Positions 34,334 through 43,029 are shown, counted from the first letter of the stretch. The stretch: DNA of 64,000 nt from C-114 sp963719285 (GCA_963719285.1 CAVRBO010000002.1:124001-188000); one strand, 5' to 3'. Notes: a model not told the origin generated them from the letters alone. Made by a program: numbers and translations.

Positions 34334-34810
34334 GTGTCGAACGACGAAGACGCCAGCCGGCCATCCACCCTCTGGTATGACGCGTGGCGAGGCGTGCTCT
34401 TCGCGTCGTCGCGGATCCTCCAGACCGCCGAGCCTGCCCTGATCGCGAACGCGGGCTTTCCGCTGACCTGGCTCGATGTGCTCGCCCAGTTGTACGACGC
34501 CGGGGATGACGGGCTCCGGATGCAGGAGCTCGAGCGGCGATCGTTGTTCACCCGCAGCGGCCTGACTCGGCTCGTCGATCGGATCGAAGCTGCGGGCCTG
34601 GTCCGGCGCGACGCGGTCGCGGGGGACCGCCGCGGCGTGCGGGTGGTCCTGACCGCGGAGGGCCGCCGCAGCCACGACGCCGCGTTCGCCGATCACAACA
34701 AGGTCATCGAACGCGAGTTCGGGCGCCGGCTGACCGACGCCCAGCTCAGGGCCGTCGCGGAGGCACTCGCCCCGTTCTGGCACGAGGCCGGGGCCACCGC
34801 CGAGGAGTAG
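34334..34810 (+). CDS. MarR-family transcriptional regulator
   Basis: The 158-residue protein has a winged helix-turn-helix: LTWLDVLAQLYDAGDDGLRM, then LERRSLFTRSGLTRLVDRIE as the recognition helix and GLVRRDAVAGDRRGVRVVLTAEG as the wing. The final helices (FADHNKVIEREFGRRLTDAQ) mediate dimerisation. GTG 34334 is chosen because TACGAT lies six bases upstream; GTG 34316 in the same frame is an alternative. It probably represses itself and the divergent small barrel gene through the palindromes at 34278-34310. The inducer is unknown. Confidence 0.87.
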   Translation: MSNDEDASRPSTLWYDAWRGVLFASSRILQTAEPALIANAGFPLTWLDVLAQLYDAGDDGLRMQELERRSLFTRSGLTRLVDRIEAAGLVRRDAVAGDRRGVRVVLTAEGRRSHDAAFADHNKVIEREFGRRLTDAQLRAVAEALAPFWHEAGATAEE

Positions 34811-34812
34811 GG

Positions 34813-35064
34813 TCAGGCCGCCAGTGCGGGGTCCATCCGACCCTCGACGCCGAGGGCGTCGTCCGTGCTCGTGGCGGCTGACCCCGGGTCGTTGAAGGCG
34901 AATGGCGCCAGGTCCATCTCCTGGACCCCGCGCGGGCGGGCGGGCATCGGCGCGTTGGCGAACAGGCTGGTCAGCGCCGGTTCGCCCGTGCCGGGTCCGC
35001 TGATCAGCACGACGACGAACACCAGGCCGGCGGCGATGGAAATGGCTGCCAGGGTCTCGAACAT
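34813..35064 (-). CDS. Small single-pass membrane protein, unknown function
   Basis: The 83-residue product starts MFETLAAISIAAGLVFVVV with one membrane helix at about residues 4-22, and continues as a soluble Pro/Ala/Asp-rich tail (PMPARPRGVQEMDLAPF). ATG 35064 is preferred to the upstream in-frame codon because GAGGAG lies seven to ten bases before it. The 3' end lies two bases from the MarR gene stop. No family is recognised. Confidence 0.55.
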   Translation of the reverse strand: MFETLAAISIAAGLVFVVVLISGPGTGEPALTSLFANAPMPARPRGVQEMDLAPFAFNDPGSAATSTDDALGVEGRMDPALAA

Positions 35065-35299
35065 GATCTGTCTCCTCACGCGCCGCCGGCGCCTCCCCCG
35101 CTCGATTCGGGTGTGTTCCGCCCTTCAGGGCGAGATCGCCATCCTGGCGCCGTGACGGTTCGCGGTACACGGACCGTCGTCGAGAGGGAAGGTGGACGAA
35201 CGACGACCCGGTGGGCACAGGCGATGACCGGCGGACCTCGGTCGGCGAGCCGTCGGGTATCGTCCGCGTGACGGGGCCCAGCCTCGCGACGCACGCGGC

Positions 35300-35329
35300 T
35301 TGGGAGCCGCAGATTCCCGAACGGTGAAG
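35300..35329. repeat. Decayed copy of the att-flanking segment
   Basis: TTGGGAGCCGCAG at 35300-35312 and CGGTGAAG at 35322-35329, nine bases apart, match in sequence and spacing the segment that follows both tRNA-Pro half copies at 36251 and 37984. The bases between and the tRNA half itself have diverged. It looks like the oldest of three integration scars. Confidence 0.45.
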
Positions 35330-35358
35330 GCAGGCCGGGAGCGAGCGGGGGTTGCGCG

Positions 35359-36138
35359 ATGGATCGAAGCCGTATCTACCCCGGACTCCTCCTCGTCGTC
35401 GTCCTCGCGCTCGGCGGAGCATGCGCTGGGGAGGCTCAACCCTCGATCGCGAGTCCTTCGATGCCCGGCGTGGCCGCCGCGACGCACCGGCCGGGCGAGC
35501 CGATCGGTCCCGGGGTACGACCGAACGCCGTGGCGTGCCGACAGGTCCTCACCGCCGACCTGGGCGCCGCCAAGCGACTTCGCGCGGAGCTTGGGGTCGA
35601 GCAGATCCCGGGGACGGATGTCGCGGTCCTCGCCGCATCGGTCGATCCAAGGTCCGATGTGTCCGCGCTCGGCATCCCACTCACGCCCGCAGAGCTCGTA
35701 GCCCTTCACGAAAGCGGCATCTACATCGATCGTGCGAGTCCGCTCACGTTGTGGGTCCAGGCCGCCGAGCCGGGGCGTTTCGGCGGTATCTGGATCGACC
35801 CCCCGGGGAGCGGGCGATACGTGGTCGGCATCCTGGACACCGATCCGACAGCGCTTGCCCTGGCGCGCTGCTTCGATGCCGGCCTGGACGTCCGCTACGT
35901 GGCGGCTCGCGCGTCCTTGGCGGACGAAAACGCCCTCCTGGCGCGCATCCTGGCCGACTTCGAGGAGCTCAGCTCGAGCGGCATCAAGATCGTGGGCGTA
36001 GGCGTCGGGGTGCGGGCCGCCGAGATGGTCGTCATCGTCGGAGTCACCGGCGTGACCGATGAGATCCGGGCCGGGCTTGTCGCCCGCTACGGAGACGCGA
36101 TCGTCGTCGAGGAGCAGGGGCCGATCACGCCGGCCTGA
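35359..36138 (+). CDS. Exported lipoprotein of unknown function
   Basis: The 259-residue protein has a lipoprotein signal, MDRSRIYPGLLLVVVLALGG followed by AC with cysteine near residue 23. The mature part includes NAVACRQVLTADLGAAKRLR, GTDVAVLAASVDPRSD, a middle region YVVGILDTDPTALALARCFD, and a repeated-looking GVGVGVRAAEMVVIVGVTG near the end. No family or catalytic motif is recognised. It lies between the decayed att-like scar at 35300 and the tRNA half at 36211, so it may be cargo of the oldest integration. Confidence 0.65.
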   Translation: MDRSRIYPGLLLVVVLALGGACAGEAQPSIASPSMPGVAAATHRPGEPIGPGVRPNAVACRQVLTADLGAAKRLRAELGVEQIPGTDVAVLAASVDPRSDVSALGIPLTPAELVALHESGIYIDRASPLTLWVQAAEPGRFGGIWIDPPGSGRYVVGILDTDPTALALARCFDAGLDVRYVAARASLADENALLARILADFEELSSSGIKIVGVGVGVRAAEMVVIVGVTGVTDEIRAGLVARYGDAIVVEEQGPITPA

Positions 36139-36205
36139 AGACGAGGAACGTCCACCGGCGAAGAGGATCGAAGACGACCGAGTATCCTGCGCAAGCCGAA
36201 CGTGA

Positions 36206-36329
36206 TCGGACGGGGCGTAGCGTAGTCTGGCAACGCGCGTGCTTTGGGAGCCGCAGGGGGTGGGAGCGGTGAAGCCTGATTGCTCGCGAGCACGGTCCAT
36301 GGAGCGGTGGAGGCGCCGATTATCCTGCG
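36206..36329 (+). repeat. tRNA-Pro 5' half plus att-flanking segment, copy 1
   Basis: Bases 36211-36251 equal the first 41 bases of tRNA-Pro(UGG) at 43052 with one change (T for C at position 16), ending in the anticodon loop region (CTTTGGGAGC). The 3' half is missing. A further ~80 bases, starting CGCAGGGGGTGGGAGC and ending TATCCTGCG, are shared at about 96% with copy 2. Upstream, TATCCT at 36183-36188 stands 23 bases before the tRNA half, exactly as before the intact tRNA, so this is probably the original tRNA promoter and 5' half left behind by an integration. Confidence 0.85.
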
Positions 36330-36526
36330 GATATGGGCGAGACGCGAGGCTTATCTCGCGTGGCCAGGACGCGCTGTGCGGCCCGGCGAGAGCCATCGAC
36401 GGTGCGCTTGGATAAGGGGATCGGACTCGGGGACATATCAAAGGCTGGCGCCATTGTCTTGGATTGGCCAGTGTCCCACCGAGCCATAGCAAAGCCCAGT
36501 TCAACAGCGCGTACCCTCGGTCCGCC

Positions 36527-36556
36527 TTGTCAAAGCAACGGACCACATGTTTTAAT
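36527..36556 (+). promoter_or_regulatory. Promoter of the Fic-family gene
   Basis: TTGTCA at 36527-36532 and TTTAAT at 36551-36556, spaced 18 bases, precede the ATG at 36565 by eight bases. This is one of the clearest sigma-70-type promoters in the window and again suggests a leaderless message. Confidence 0.55.
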
Positions 36557-36564
36557 AAGACATC

Positions 36565-37771
36565 ATGAGCGACCACGCCGCCCCCTCCCGTGCCATTCGC
36601 GCTGGGCGCTTCATTCGCCAGCCGGCTGGCTACACGGCCTTCGTGCCCACCCCGCTACCACCGGACCCCTTGATCGATCTTGGCCGACTCTCGGCTCTGC
36701 TGTCGTCGGCCGACCAGGCGTTGGTCGGGTTGATGGGGTCTTGGTTGAGCCCTTCGGAACCCTGAGCTGTTCGTGGCCATGTATGTGCGGCGAGAGGCCG
36801 TCCTCAGCTCACAGATCGAAGGGACGCAAAGCACGCTGGACGACGTGCTGGCCTACGAGCTCGACGCCAATCGGACGCAGCTGCCGGGGGACGTCGGCGA
36901 GGTGGTGAACCACGTCGCAGCGATGAACTACGGCCTCCAACGCCTCGAAGCACTCCCGTTGTCCAATCGGCTGATCAAGGAGATCCACGAGCGACTGATG
37001 CGGGACGTCCGTGGTGCGGAACGGAGCCCGGGTGAGTTCCGACGAACCCAGAACTGGATCGGGCCGAGCGGAGGCAGCCTGGCGAATGCAGCGTTTGTCC
37101 CGCCGCCCGTTCACGAGATGGAGACCGCCATGGGGGATCTCGAGAAGTTCCTGCACGAGCCCGGAGATCTACCCCGACTCGTGCACGCCGGCCTGGCGCA
37201 CGCCCAATTCGAAACGATTTACCCGTTTCTCGACGGCAACGGGAGGGTCGGTCGCCTCCTGATCACGTTCCTGCTCGTCCACGGCGGAGTGCTGCATCGG
37301 CCCCTGCTCTATCTGAGCTATTTCCTGAAGCGGCATCGCAGCGAGTACTACGACCGACTCATGGCGGTTCGGCAAGACGGCGATTGGGAGAGCTGGCTCG
37401 GATTCTTTCTCCGCGGAGTAGCCGAAACTGCCAACGAAGCCACGAGCACCGCTGGGGCGATCGTCGCGCTCCGTGACCATCACCGAGCGCTTGCGAGTGA
37501 TCTCGGCGCGCACGGCATCCAGCTACTTGACCACCTCTTCGCGCAACCCCTCCTGAATGTGAACGCCGTCGGGGCGGCGTTGGCGATTTCGTGGCCGACG
37601 GCGAACAAACTGGCGCAAGCGTTCACAGAACGCGGGATCCTCGACGAGGCCACCGGGTTCCGGCGGAATCGCGTATTTCGCTACAGCCCGTACCTCGCGC
37701 TGTTCCGGGACCCGGCGCCGATGGTCGATTCCGAAGCGGCTGCTGAGACGAGCGAACTGGAACGGCGATAG
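36565..37771 (+). pseudogene. Fic/DOC-family protein, two frameshifts and catalytic histidine lost
   Basis: The gene encodes a Fic AMP-transferase with the usual N-terminal domain (RFIRQPAGYTAFVPTPLPPD, MYVRREAVLSSQIEGTQST) and core (HAQFETIYPFLDGNGRVGR, bases 37200-37260), then a C-terminal winged helix. Two one-base losses break it: near 36725, in TTGGTCGG, and near 36762, before the segment reading PELFVAMYV. A normal protein would be about 400 residues. The motif HPFxxGNGRxxR reads YPFLDGNGRVGR: codon TAC at 37220-37222 replaces the catalytic histidine. The inhibitory motif is not evident. It lies alone between two tRNA half copies, so it is cargo of a decayed insertion. Confidence 0.82.
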
Positions 37772-38306
37772 AGCGCGCGATCGTGCGCTCCTGGCCGCGT
37801 CCCTCCGTCGCCAAGCACGTGCGATATGCGCAGCACGTACGCTGTGGGCGGTGAAGCGTCGGTTTCTCGTCGCGACACCCGGAGGGGGCGGTGTCTGGAC
37901 GACGGTGGGCCCGAGTAACATGTGATATTCACGTTCGGTCGGACGGGGCGTAGCGTAGCCTGGCAACGCGCGTGCTTTGGGAGCCGCAGGGGTGGGAGCG
38001 GTGAAGCCTGATCACTCGCGAGCACGGTCCATGGAGCGGTGGAGGCGCCGACTATCCTGCGATACGCCGACTTGGGCGGGGCGAGCGGAATCGCCTTGAT
38101 GACCTCTTGCAGAGTAGACGAACGCGGGCCCCTGAAACGCGGATTCGGTTCGAGGCGACCTGCGACTCCGGCCTAGCGACCACCGGGGCGGGTTGAAAAC
38201 CGATCGACTGTGTCGACGGGAACTCAGCGCGGACCTGGCTGTGGTCGGAATTCGTCAGTTGCACAAATGGGTGCACCGCCTACGCCGGCTGAGACCTGGA
38301 CGGCCG
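37772..38306. other. Gene-free stretch with the second integration scar
   Basis: This 535-base interval holds the second tRNA half plus flank (37939-38061). The rest (37772-37938 and 38062-38306) has no convincing coding frame, and several short open frames lack ribosome sites. Lower GC than the surroundings is visible from about 38060 on. Confidence 0.6.
37939..38061 (+). repeat. tRNA-Pro 5' half plus att-flanking segment, copy 2
   Basis: Bases 37944-37984 are identical to the first 41 bases of the intact tRNA-Pro(UGG), ending GGGAGC, and are followed by CGCAGGGGTGGGAGC and the same ~80-base segment as at 36252. The tRNA 3' half is absent. Upstream there is GTGATATTCACG in place of the TATCCT box, showing that this half arrived with a different element. 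It marks the left end of the element carrying the recombinase at 41987. Confidence 0.85.
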
Positions 38307-38546
38307 TCAGTGTCCCGTCGCGTTGAACCAGGCACCGAACAGAGTTCCGCCTTCGCGAAGCCGTTCCTGCTCGTCCTGGTTCAGCTCCTTGACCTCGCGG
38401 GGGGCTAGCCGGGCACGACAATCATCACAGAGGAATACAGAGTGCTGATCGGGCCCTGCGAGCCTCTTCCTGCTCGAATAGAGAGGGCTACCAACCGCGG
38501 TCTCTTCACCGCAGGCGATGCACGGATCAGTGGCCATTTGCGCCAT
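38307..38546 (-). CDS. Small zinc-finger-like protein
   Basis: The product (about 79 residues from ATG 38546, up to 96 if ATG 38597 is used) contains two CxxC pairs, CIACGEE and CDDCRARLAP, separated by a short beta-rich stretch (SPLYSSRKRLAGPDQHSVF), a typical small treble-clef or ribbon. The tail is acidic and Gln/Glu rich (KELNQDEQERLREG). GGGAAGGAC precedes ATG 38546 closely, so the start is uncertain. It is cargo of the tRNA-Pro element. It could bind DNA or a protein partner; function is unknown. Confidence 0.6.
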   Translation of the reverse strand: MAQMATDPCIACGEETAVGSPLYSSRKRLAGPDQHSVFLCDDCRARLAPREVKELNQDEQERLREGGTLFGAWFNATGH

Positions 38547-38640
38547 GTCCTTCCCAGCCAACCGTGTCCGGTCGAGGTGACTGTCTGCGGTCTGCATTGT
38601 TGCTCGGGCGGCGTCGTCGACCTCCCATGCAACGTGCCGC

Positions 38641-39702
38641 TCAATGAGTGTAAGGAAAGTACCACATGCATTCGACTACCGCTGGATCACCAAAGACCAT
38701 GATATGGGCGGCACCCGACAGTTGGCTGACGATGACATTTGGATAGTACGAGTCGATCGCGATCCCAGTCGATGTTGAGACAGACTTGCCGATGCTGTGC
38801 CGATAGATGTCGTAGCTTCCACCAGATCTGCAGGATTGCGGCGGGTACATGGTGATAGCCGTCCGATAGAGATACGTCTGGTGCCACGCGTAGTTCTCGT
38901 AGTACATGTATTCGTAGAGCCAATAGGACCGTGGAGGCGCTTCGTAATAGTCGTCCTGAAGCCGGTAGGTATATGCGTCACTAGTCCGGTACCCACTATC
39001 GCCGAAGTACGGTCCCATGTCCAGGGGAGCCAGTCCGAGGCTCTTCTGAGCGAGCGGTGTCGAGCGCTCGGTTGTGCCCCCAGAACGCGTCTGAGTCGGA
39101 GCAGACAGACTGCGCGTCATCGTTAGAAGATCCGGCAGCAGAGCCTCCACGAACGTCGCGGGGTCCTGGAATGTGCCGCGGCCCTCCAGCGTGAGTCCAA
39201 GGGGCTGTCCGTTGCTCAGGACAAGGACGATCAATTCCCGCTGGCCACCTGGATCCCCGACTTCATAGACGTAGCCACCTGGCGCCTGCTGCACGAGATC
39301 GAAGTCCACGTCAATGCTCTTCCATAGCGCGAGGACCTTTGACACCCAGTCCGAGAGGGTCCCGCTCTCCTCGAACAACTCATAGTTGGCGACGGTGACA
39401 CCGTACTTGGCCTCTGCTTTGGACAAGGTCTCGAGATTGACTACGGACAGAATGAGTCGATCGCCGCGGCCTGTAGGATCGGGCGAAACGAACGCGCGCT
39501 GGTCCCCGAGGTCCATCGGCGTCCATGACGCTGGACGGAGCATCTCGAAACCATGGCGCGTATCAAGCTCATTAACGAACGCGCCGACCAGTGGACTCGA
39601 TGCAGCTGGCCCGGCGCCAACGACCGGTTGAGCTGCCCAACTCCCAAGCGCCAGGGCAAGAACTGTGATGGACGAGACGACGATTCGAACGCGGTTCACC
39701 AT
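38641..39702 (-). CDS. Secreted protein of unknown function
   Basis: The 353-residue protein has a signal peptide (MVNRVRIVVSSITVLALALG then AAQPVVGAG). The N-terminal half (FEMLRPASWTPMDLGDQRAF, VYEVGDPGGQRELIVLVLS) resembles surface domains that precede adhesins. The C-terminal third is Tyr-rich (LYEYMYYENYAWHQTYLYR) and ends VVECMWYFPYTH. ATG 39702 is supported by GGGGGATCGAG upstream. Base composition is visibly lower in GC than the flanking chromosome, consistent with foreign origin as element cargo. No family is recognised. Confidence 0.72.
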   Translation of the reverse strand: MVNRVRIVVSSITVLALALGSWAAQPVVGAGPAASSPLVGAFVNELDTRHGFEMLRPASWTPMDLGDQRAFVSPDPTGRGDRLILSVVNLETLSKAEAKYGVTVANYELFEESGTLSDWVSKVLALWKSIDVDFDLVQQAPGGYVYEVGDPGGQRELIVLVLSNGQPLGLTLEGRGTFQDPATFVEALLPDLLTMTRSLSAPTQTRSGGTTERSTPLAQKSLGLAPLDMGPYFGDSGYRTSDAYTYRLQDDYYEAPPRSYWLYEYMYYENYAWHQTYLYRTAITMYPPQSCRSGGSYDIYRHSIGKSVSTSTGIAIDSYYPNVIVSQLSGAAHIMVFGDPAVVECMWYFPYTH

Positions 39703-40026
39703 GATCTCGATCCCCCAATCTTCTGCATGACGAGATCCCAACAATCGTTCGTGGTCTGATCCGTCCACGCCGAACCTGGACGTTAGGGGCTGAGATCGCA
39801 AGGGCCAAACCGCCCGAAGTCGCGGTCATTCCAAAGCCCGCCGGCCTGTTGGAGGACCGTGACACCCGCGCGCGGCCGCCTTCGCCAGCCCAAGGGACCC
39901 ACGGGAAGTCCGAGTAGCGTTCAGCAGCCATTCACAGAAAGGAGGCGTCTCGGAGGGTTAGGAGGTCATGCGTCAGACGCGTTCAAAGTCGCATGGTCCG
40001 CTGGTCAAGGAAGATGTCGTCGAATG

Positions 40027-40080
40027 CCCGCTCAGCCACCGGTGTCCGCTTAGCCATCGGTGCCCGCTCAGCCATCGGTG
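40027..40080. repeat. Three tandem 18-base repeats
   Basis: Units at 40027-40044, 40045-40062 and 40063-40080 follow the consensus CCCGCTCAGCCATCGGTG with two changes in the middle unit and one in the first. In one frame they encode repeats of six residues including SHRCPL. Such iterons can be origin-like or variable-length coding repeats. Confidence 0.8.
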
Positions 40081-40190
40081 CCCCGAATGGCATCGACCCG
40101 CGTACAGCGAAGCGAGTCGGGTTTCGGGCCCTCGCGCGCTTGAGCACGATCGGGTGTCGCGCTCGTCGTCACCCAAGTGTCACGTATGGT

Positions 40191-40226
40191 GTTACGGAGC
40201 ACGTTACGGAGCGCGTTGCGAGACGC
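40191..40226. repeat. Three tandem 12-base repeats
   Basis: GTTACGGAGCAC, GTTACGGAGCGC and GTTGCGAGACGC stand head to tail, the last diverged. They lie about 110 bases after the 18-base array. Confidence 0.6.
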
Positions 40227-40834
40227 GACAGTGTCGCGGCTCGAGACACCCATCGCGTCGCCCCTGGCCCGGACCTCCATTCGGCCCGAGCATTGCTCAG
40301 CACGCCAGCTGAATCAATGACACACAATCTCGTACACGATGCCCCTTCCGCCCGGCGCCCTCCTCGGCTTAGCATCGAGGCTCGGCGGCTGACGCCTCGG
40401 TCGGTCGCCCGGTGCCGTCTCGGCGGGCTGAGCAGCATGCGCTGCGGTCCGCCGCGTCGACTGTGCCAGGAGTCACGCTCCTGCGGTCGCTGACGGCGCT
40501 CGGGTCGACGACTGCGGCGTCCGCGTCGCGACCGCTCCGAGGGAGCGGATCTACCTCGGGCTGGTCGTCCCAGGCGTGACGGCTCCCGAGAATGGATCCA
40601 CTCCATCGGGCGGGAACGTGGCCAGTCCGCCGAAAACAGGTACGCACAGTCCCTACTTGAGGTCGCCCTCGACATGGTTCAGCCGCATCACGACCAGCAA
40701 CAGTCCTGCTCACCGTCGCCCGCCCACAGTCGGGTGGCAGGGATAGGCTCCGCGATCGGGGTTTCGGGGCCCGGATCCCTGCCCCCGGTTTCGTGCGGGG
40801 GAATGGAGGACACGCGCCGAGACCCTACAGACCC

Positions 40835-41731
40835 ATGATCGGTGCGTTCACCTCCGCCCCCGCACCATCCCGTCGGGTCATCGTCGATCCAGGCTTCCTG
40901 TCCACACGCGATCGCGCCGCTCTGCGCATCCTCTATCGCGCCGACATCGCGACGACCGCTCAGCTCACCACCCTCGCCTACGCTCGTCGTCAAACCACCC
41001 AGGAACGTCTCGCCGTTCTCTATCGCGCCGGCTATCTCGAACGCGCGATCCTGCCTCCCTCCTCCCGCGGCGGTGCTCCCTACGCCTTTCGCATCTCCCC
41101 CCGCGGACGTCGTCGTCTCGGCTACGACCCGCTCACCCGATCCCGCGCCGGCACCCAGCTTCGCCACAGCCTCAACGGGGTCGAGACGGTCTGCGCGCTT
41201 CTGAACGTGGGCGCCGGGGCGGCTGACCCGCTCGTCCAGGCTTGGCTCTCGGAGGTCATGGCCCACGACCTCCTGCCCAAGGTCTACCCCGATGCCGTCG
41301 TTGTCCTCCAGGCACCGACGGGCTCGGCGGTCCTGTGTCTCGAGATCGACCAGAACACCGAGCGGGGTCCGGTCATTCGGGACAAGCTCGGCCGCTACGA
41401 GACCGCGCTCCGCTACGACAAAGCCGGCTGGCACCTCCTGTTCGTCGTCCCGTCGGCGGAGCGAGCGGGCTCCCTAGCCCGCACCGGCCACCTCAAAGGC
41501 GGTTACCCGGGGCTCGCCGGCCAGGCTTGGGCGCTCGTCCTGCCGGAGTTGCGGACCCGTGGCCTCGACGCCGGCGTCGTTGCCCTCAACCCGAATGTGG
41601 CGCGGACGACCCTCGGTGCGCTCCTCGTCGACCCGACGCCGCGGCGCTGCCCCACCCCGGTGGGCACCGACGCCTGGCTCAAGGTCCTCGGCTTCGGCGG
41701 CAACGAGGACTTCACCGAGGCGCTGCGGTGA
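40835..41731 (+). CDS. Replication-relaxation family protein
   Basis: The 298-residue protein has an N-terminal winged helix (LSTRDRAALRILYRADIATT, LTTLAYARRQTTQERLAVLY, RAGYLERAILPP) and a C-terminal nuclease-like region (HDLLPKVYPDAVVVLQ, CLEIDQNTERGPVIRDKLGRY, WHLLFVVPSAER), with an acidic pair in EIDQNTE. This pattern is that of the replication-relaxation family found on actinobacterial plasmids and integrative elements, with roles in plasmid replication control or mobilisation. ATG 40835 is used; GTG 40793 is an in-frame alternative. Its stop overlaps the next small gene by GTGA, so they form an element operon. Confidence 0.75.
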   Translation: MIGAFTSAPAPSRRVIVDPGFLSTRDRAALRILYRADIATTAQLTTLAYARRQTTQERLAVLYRAGYLERAILPPSSRGGAPYAFRISPRGRRRLGYDPLTRSRAGTQLRHSLNGVETVCALLNVGAGAADPLVQAWLSEVMAHDLLPKVYPDAVVVLQAPTGSAVLCLEIDQNTERGPVIRDKLGRYETALRYDKAGWHLLFVVPSAERAGSLARTGHLKGGYPGLAGQAWALVLPELRTRGLDAGVVALNPNVARTTLGALLVDPTPRRCPTPVGTDAWLKVLGFGGNEDFTEALR

Positions 41732-42021
41732 GACGGAGCAGCCAGCGGGCCGCCTGGGGGCGCATCGGCGGCCTGACCACGAGCGCGCGGCTGGGCGGCG
41801 TGGCCATGACCGCACCCGCTCGCCGTGGCTTCTGGCGGCGTTTCGAGCGAGATGTCGACCCTGATGGCAGACTCGCCCCGGCCGAGCGCGCCACCCGCGC
41901 GAGCCAGCTCATGCGTGCCCACATGCTGCGCCTCGCCAAGTCCAGCGCGGAGGCGAGGGCATCGCGGAAGCGTGCCTCCCCAGGCCCTACCGTTCCTGGG
42001 ACAGTCGATCGACAGGACTGA
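41728..42021 (+). CDS. Small basic protein coupled to the replication-relaxation gene
   Basis: The 97-residue product (GTG start, GTGA overlap upstream) is Arg/Ala-rich: AAWGRIGGLTTSARLGG, RRGFWRRFERDVDPDGRLAP and RASQLMRAHMLRLAKSSA. The pattern of a WxRIGG helix and an acidic DPDGxLxPxER segment is what small partners of replication-relaxation genes tend to show; I know of no assigned function. It overlaps the convergent recombinase gene by 35 bases at the 3' ends. DNA binding is plausible from charge. Confidence 0.65.
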   Translation: MRRSSQRAAWGRIGGLTTSARLGGVAMTAPARRGFWRRFERDVDPDGRLAPAERATRASQLMRAHMLRLAKSSAEARASRKRASPGPTVPGTVDRQD

Positions 42022-42934
42022 GCGCGCGCGCGGCCGCGATCGCCCGCTCCGCCCGCGTCGACGCCGCGTACCGCGCCACCATGTCGCGGCTCCGCCAGCC
42101 AACGACGGCCATGAGGTCGGTCTCCTGCATGCCCCCGGCCAGCATCATGTGGGCATAGGCGTGTCGGAACATGTGCGGGTGGATGCGCCCGGGAAGGCCG
42201 GCCTGGAGGCCGCGGTCCCGCACGAGCTCGGCCAGGCCGGACTCGGTGAGCCGGCCCTTCTTGCCGATCCACAGCACGGCAAGGTCGGCCGCCGAGTGCT
42301 TGGCCCGAGCGCGGAGATAGCGATCCACGGCACGGACGGTCTGCGCCCCGAGCGGCACAAGACGGGTTCGACTGCCCTTCCCGGTCACGCGGAGGAGTCC
42401 CTGCTCGAGATCCACGTCCGCGACGCCAAGCTGTAGGACTTCGCCACGACGGGCCCCGGTATCCATGAAGACCCGCAGAACGGCCTCGTCGCGTCGACCG
42501 GCGAACGTCTTGTCCCGCTCGCAGACGGCCAGGAGCGCCCGGAGCTCCGCCTCGCGCAACACGGGCGGTGGTTCCTCGGGCAATCGGGGCGGCTTCATCC
42601 GCTCCATCGGGTTGTCGCGGATCTCGCCTTCCTCGAGGAGCCAGCGGAAGAAGGCGTGGCAGCCGCGGTAGCGATTGTGGGCGGTCGCCGGCTTCCAGTG
42701 CTCGAGGATGTCGGTGATGAAGGCCTCGACATGCTCGCGGCGGATGCCGGCCGGCGAGGTCGGCATGCCTTGCCACTCGAGGAACCGGCTCAGCTGCCCG
42801 ACCGCCGTCGAGTAGGTCGAGATCGTCGCCGGGCTGATCCGCTGCGCTCGAAGATGGCGGCGCCAGCTCTCGAGCAGGCGGTCGAGCTCGGTCCGGGCCG
42901 TAGAATGGGGAGCGCCGGTAGGGGCTGCTTGCAT
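41987..42934 (-). CDS. Tyrosine recombinase (XerC/D-like integrase)
   Basis: The 315-residue recombinase has an N-terminal SAM-like core-binding domain (LESWRRHLRAQRISPATIST, EHVEAFITDILEHWKP) and a catalytic domain with R162 (MDTGARRGEV), K186 (VTGKGSR), H254 and R257 (PHMFRHAYAHMML), W280 (VVGWRSRD) and nucleophile Y289 (MVARYA). ATG 42934 is chosen because AGGAAC sits nine bases upstream; GTG 42970 is a possible longer start. It reads away from tRNA-Pro(UGG), about 120 bases away, and is the likely enzyme acting on its anticodon-loop region. All catalytic residues are present, so it may be active. Confidence 0.9.
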   Translation of the reverse strand: MQAAPTGAPHSTARTELDRLLESWRRHLRAQRISPATISTYSTAVGQLSRFLEWQGMPTSPAGIRREHVEAFITDILEHWKPATAHNRYRGCHAFFRWLLEEGEIRDNPMERMKPPRLPEEPPPVLREAELRALLAVCERDKTFAGRRDEAVLRVFMDTGARRGEVLQLGVADVDLEQGLLRVTGKGSRTRLVPLGAQTVRAVDRYLRARAKHSAADLAVLWIGKKGRLTESGLAELVRDRGLQAGLPGRIHPHMFRHAYAHMMLAGGMQETDLMAVVGWRSRDMVARYAASTRAERAIAAARALSPVDRLSQER

Positions 42935-43023
42935 CGTTCGAGTTCCTGTTGTGAGTCCTGACGTGCGCACAGCATATGCGATACGAGCGGTGAAGGTCCA
43001 GCCTCTGCCAGCAGAACGTCGAG

Positions 43024-43029
43024 TATCCT
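43024..43029 (+). promoter_or_regulatory. -10 box of tRNA-Pro(UGG)
   Basis: TATCCT at 43024-43029 lies 23 bases before the tRNA. The same hexamer and spacing are found before the tRNA half at 36211, so this promoter travels with the 5' half of the tRNA. Confidence 0.55.

Larger units (their letters stand above)
36139..36564. other. Gene-free stretch with the first integration scar
   Basis: This 426-base interval contains the old tRNA promoter, the tRNA 5' half and its flank (36183-36329), then about 200 bases with no gene, and the Fic-gene promoter at its end (TTGTCA 36527-36532, TTTAAT 36551-36556). Nothing else is seen. Confidence 0.6.
39703..40834. other. Long gene-poor stretch inside the element, with tandem repeats
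   Basis: About 1.1 kb holds no gene I can support. It includes three 18-base repeats (40027-40080), three 12-base repeats (40191-40226), and runs of short overlapping frames with Arg/Ser-rich products typical of non-coding GC-rich DNA. An AGGAGG box at 39960-39965 precedes a 114-codon frame at 39968 that runs through the repeats; its spacing is only two bases and the product is low complexity, so I do not call it. The stretch may be a decayed gene or the element's replication or transfer origin. Confidence 0.55.

Noticed and set aside
36211..36251. Second and third tRNA-Pro genes at 36211 and 37944
   Set aside because: Both copies stop in the anticodon-loop region and lack the T arm, the 3' acceptor strand and CCA, so they are fragments.
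39968..40312. 114-codon frame after an AGGAGG box
   Set aside because: The spacing to the ATG is two bases and the product is low complexity, produced largely by the 18-base repeats; coding is not supported.
40169..40675. Minus-strand frame of 168 codons in the element
   Set aside because: Arg/Ser-rich product with no motif, no ribosome site and no homology visible.
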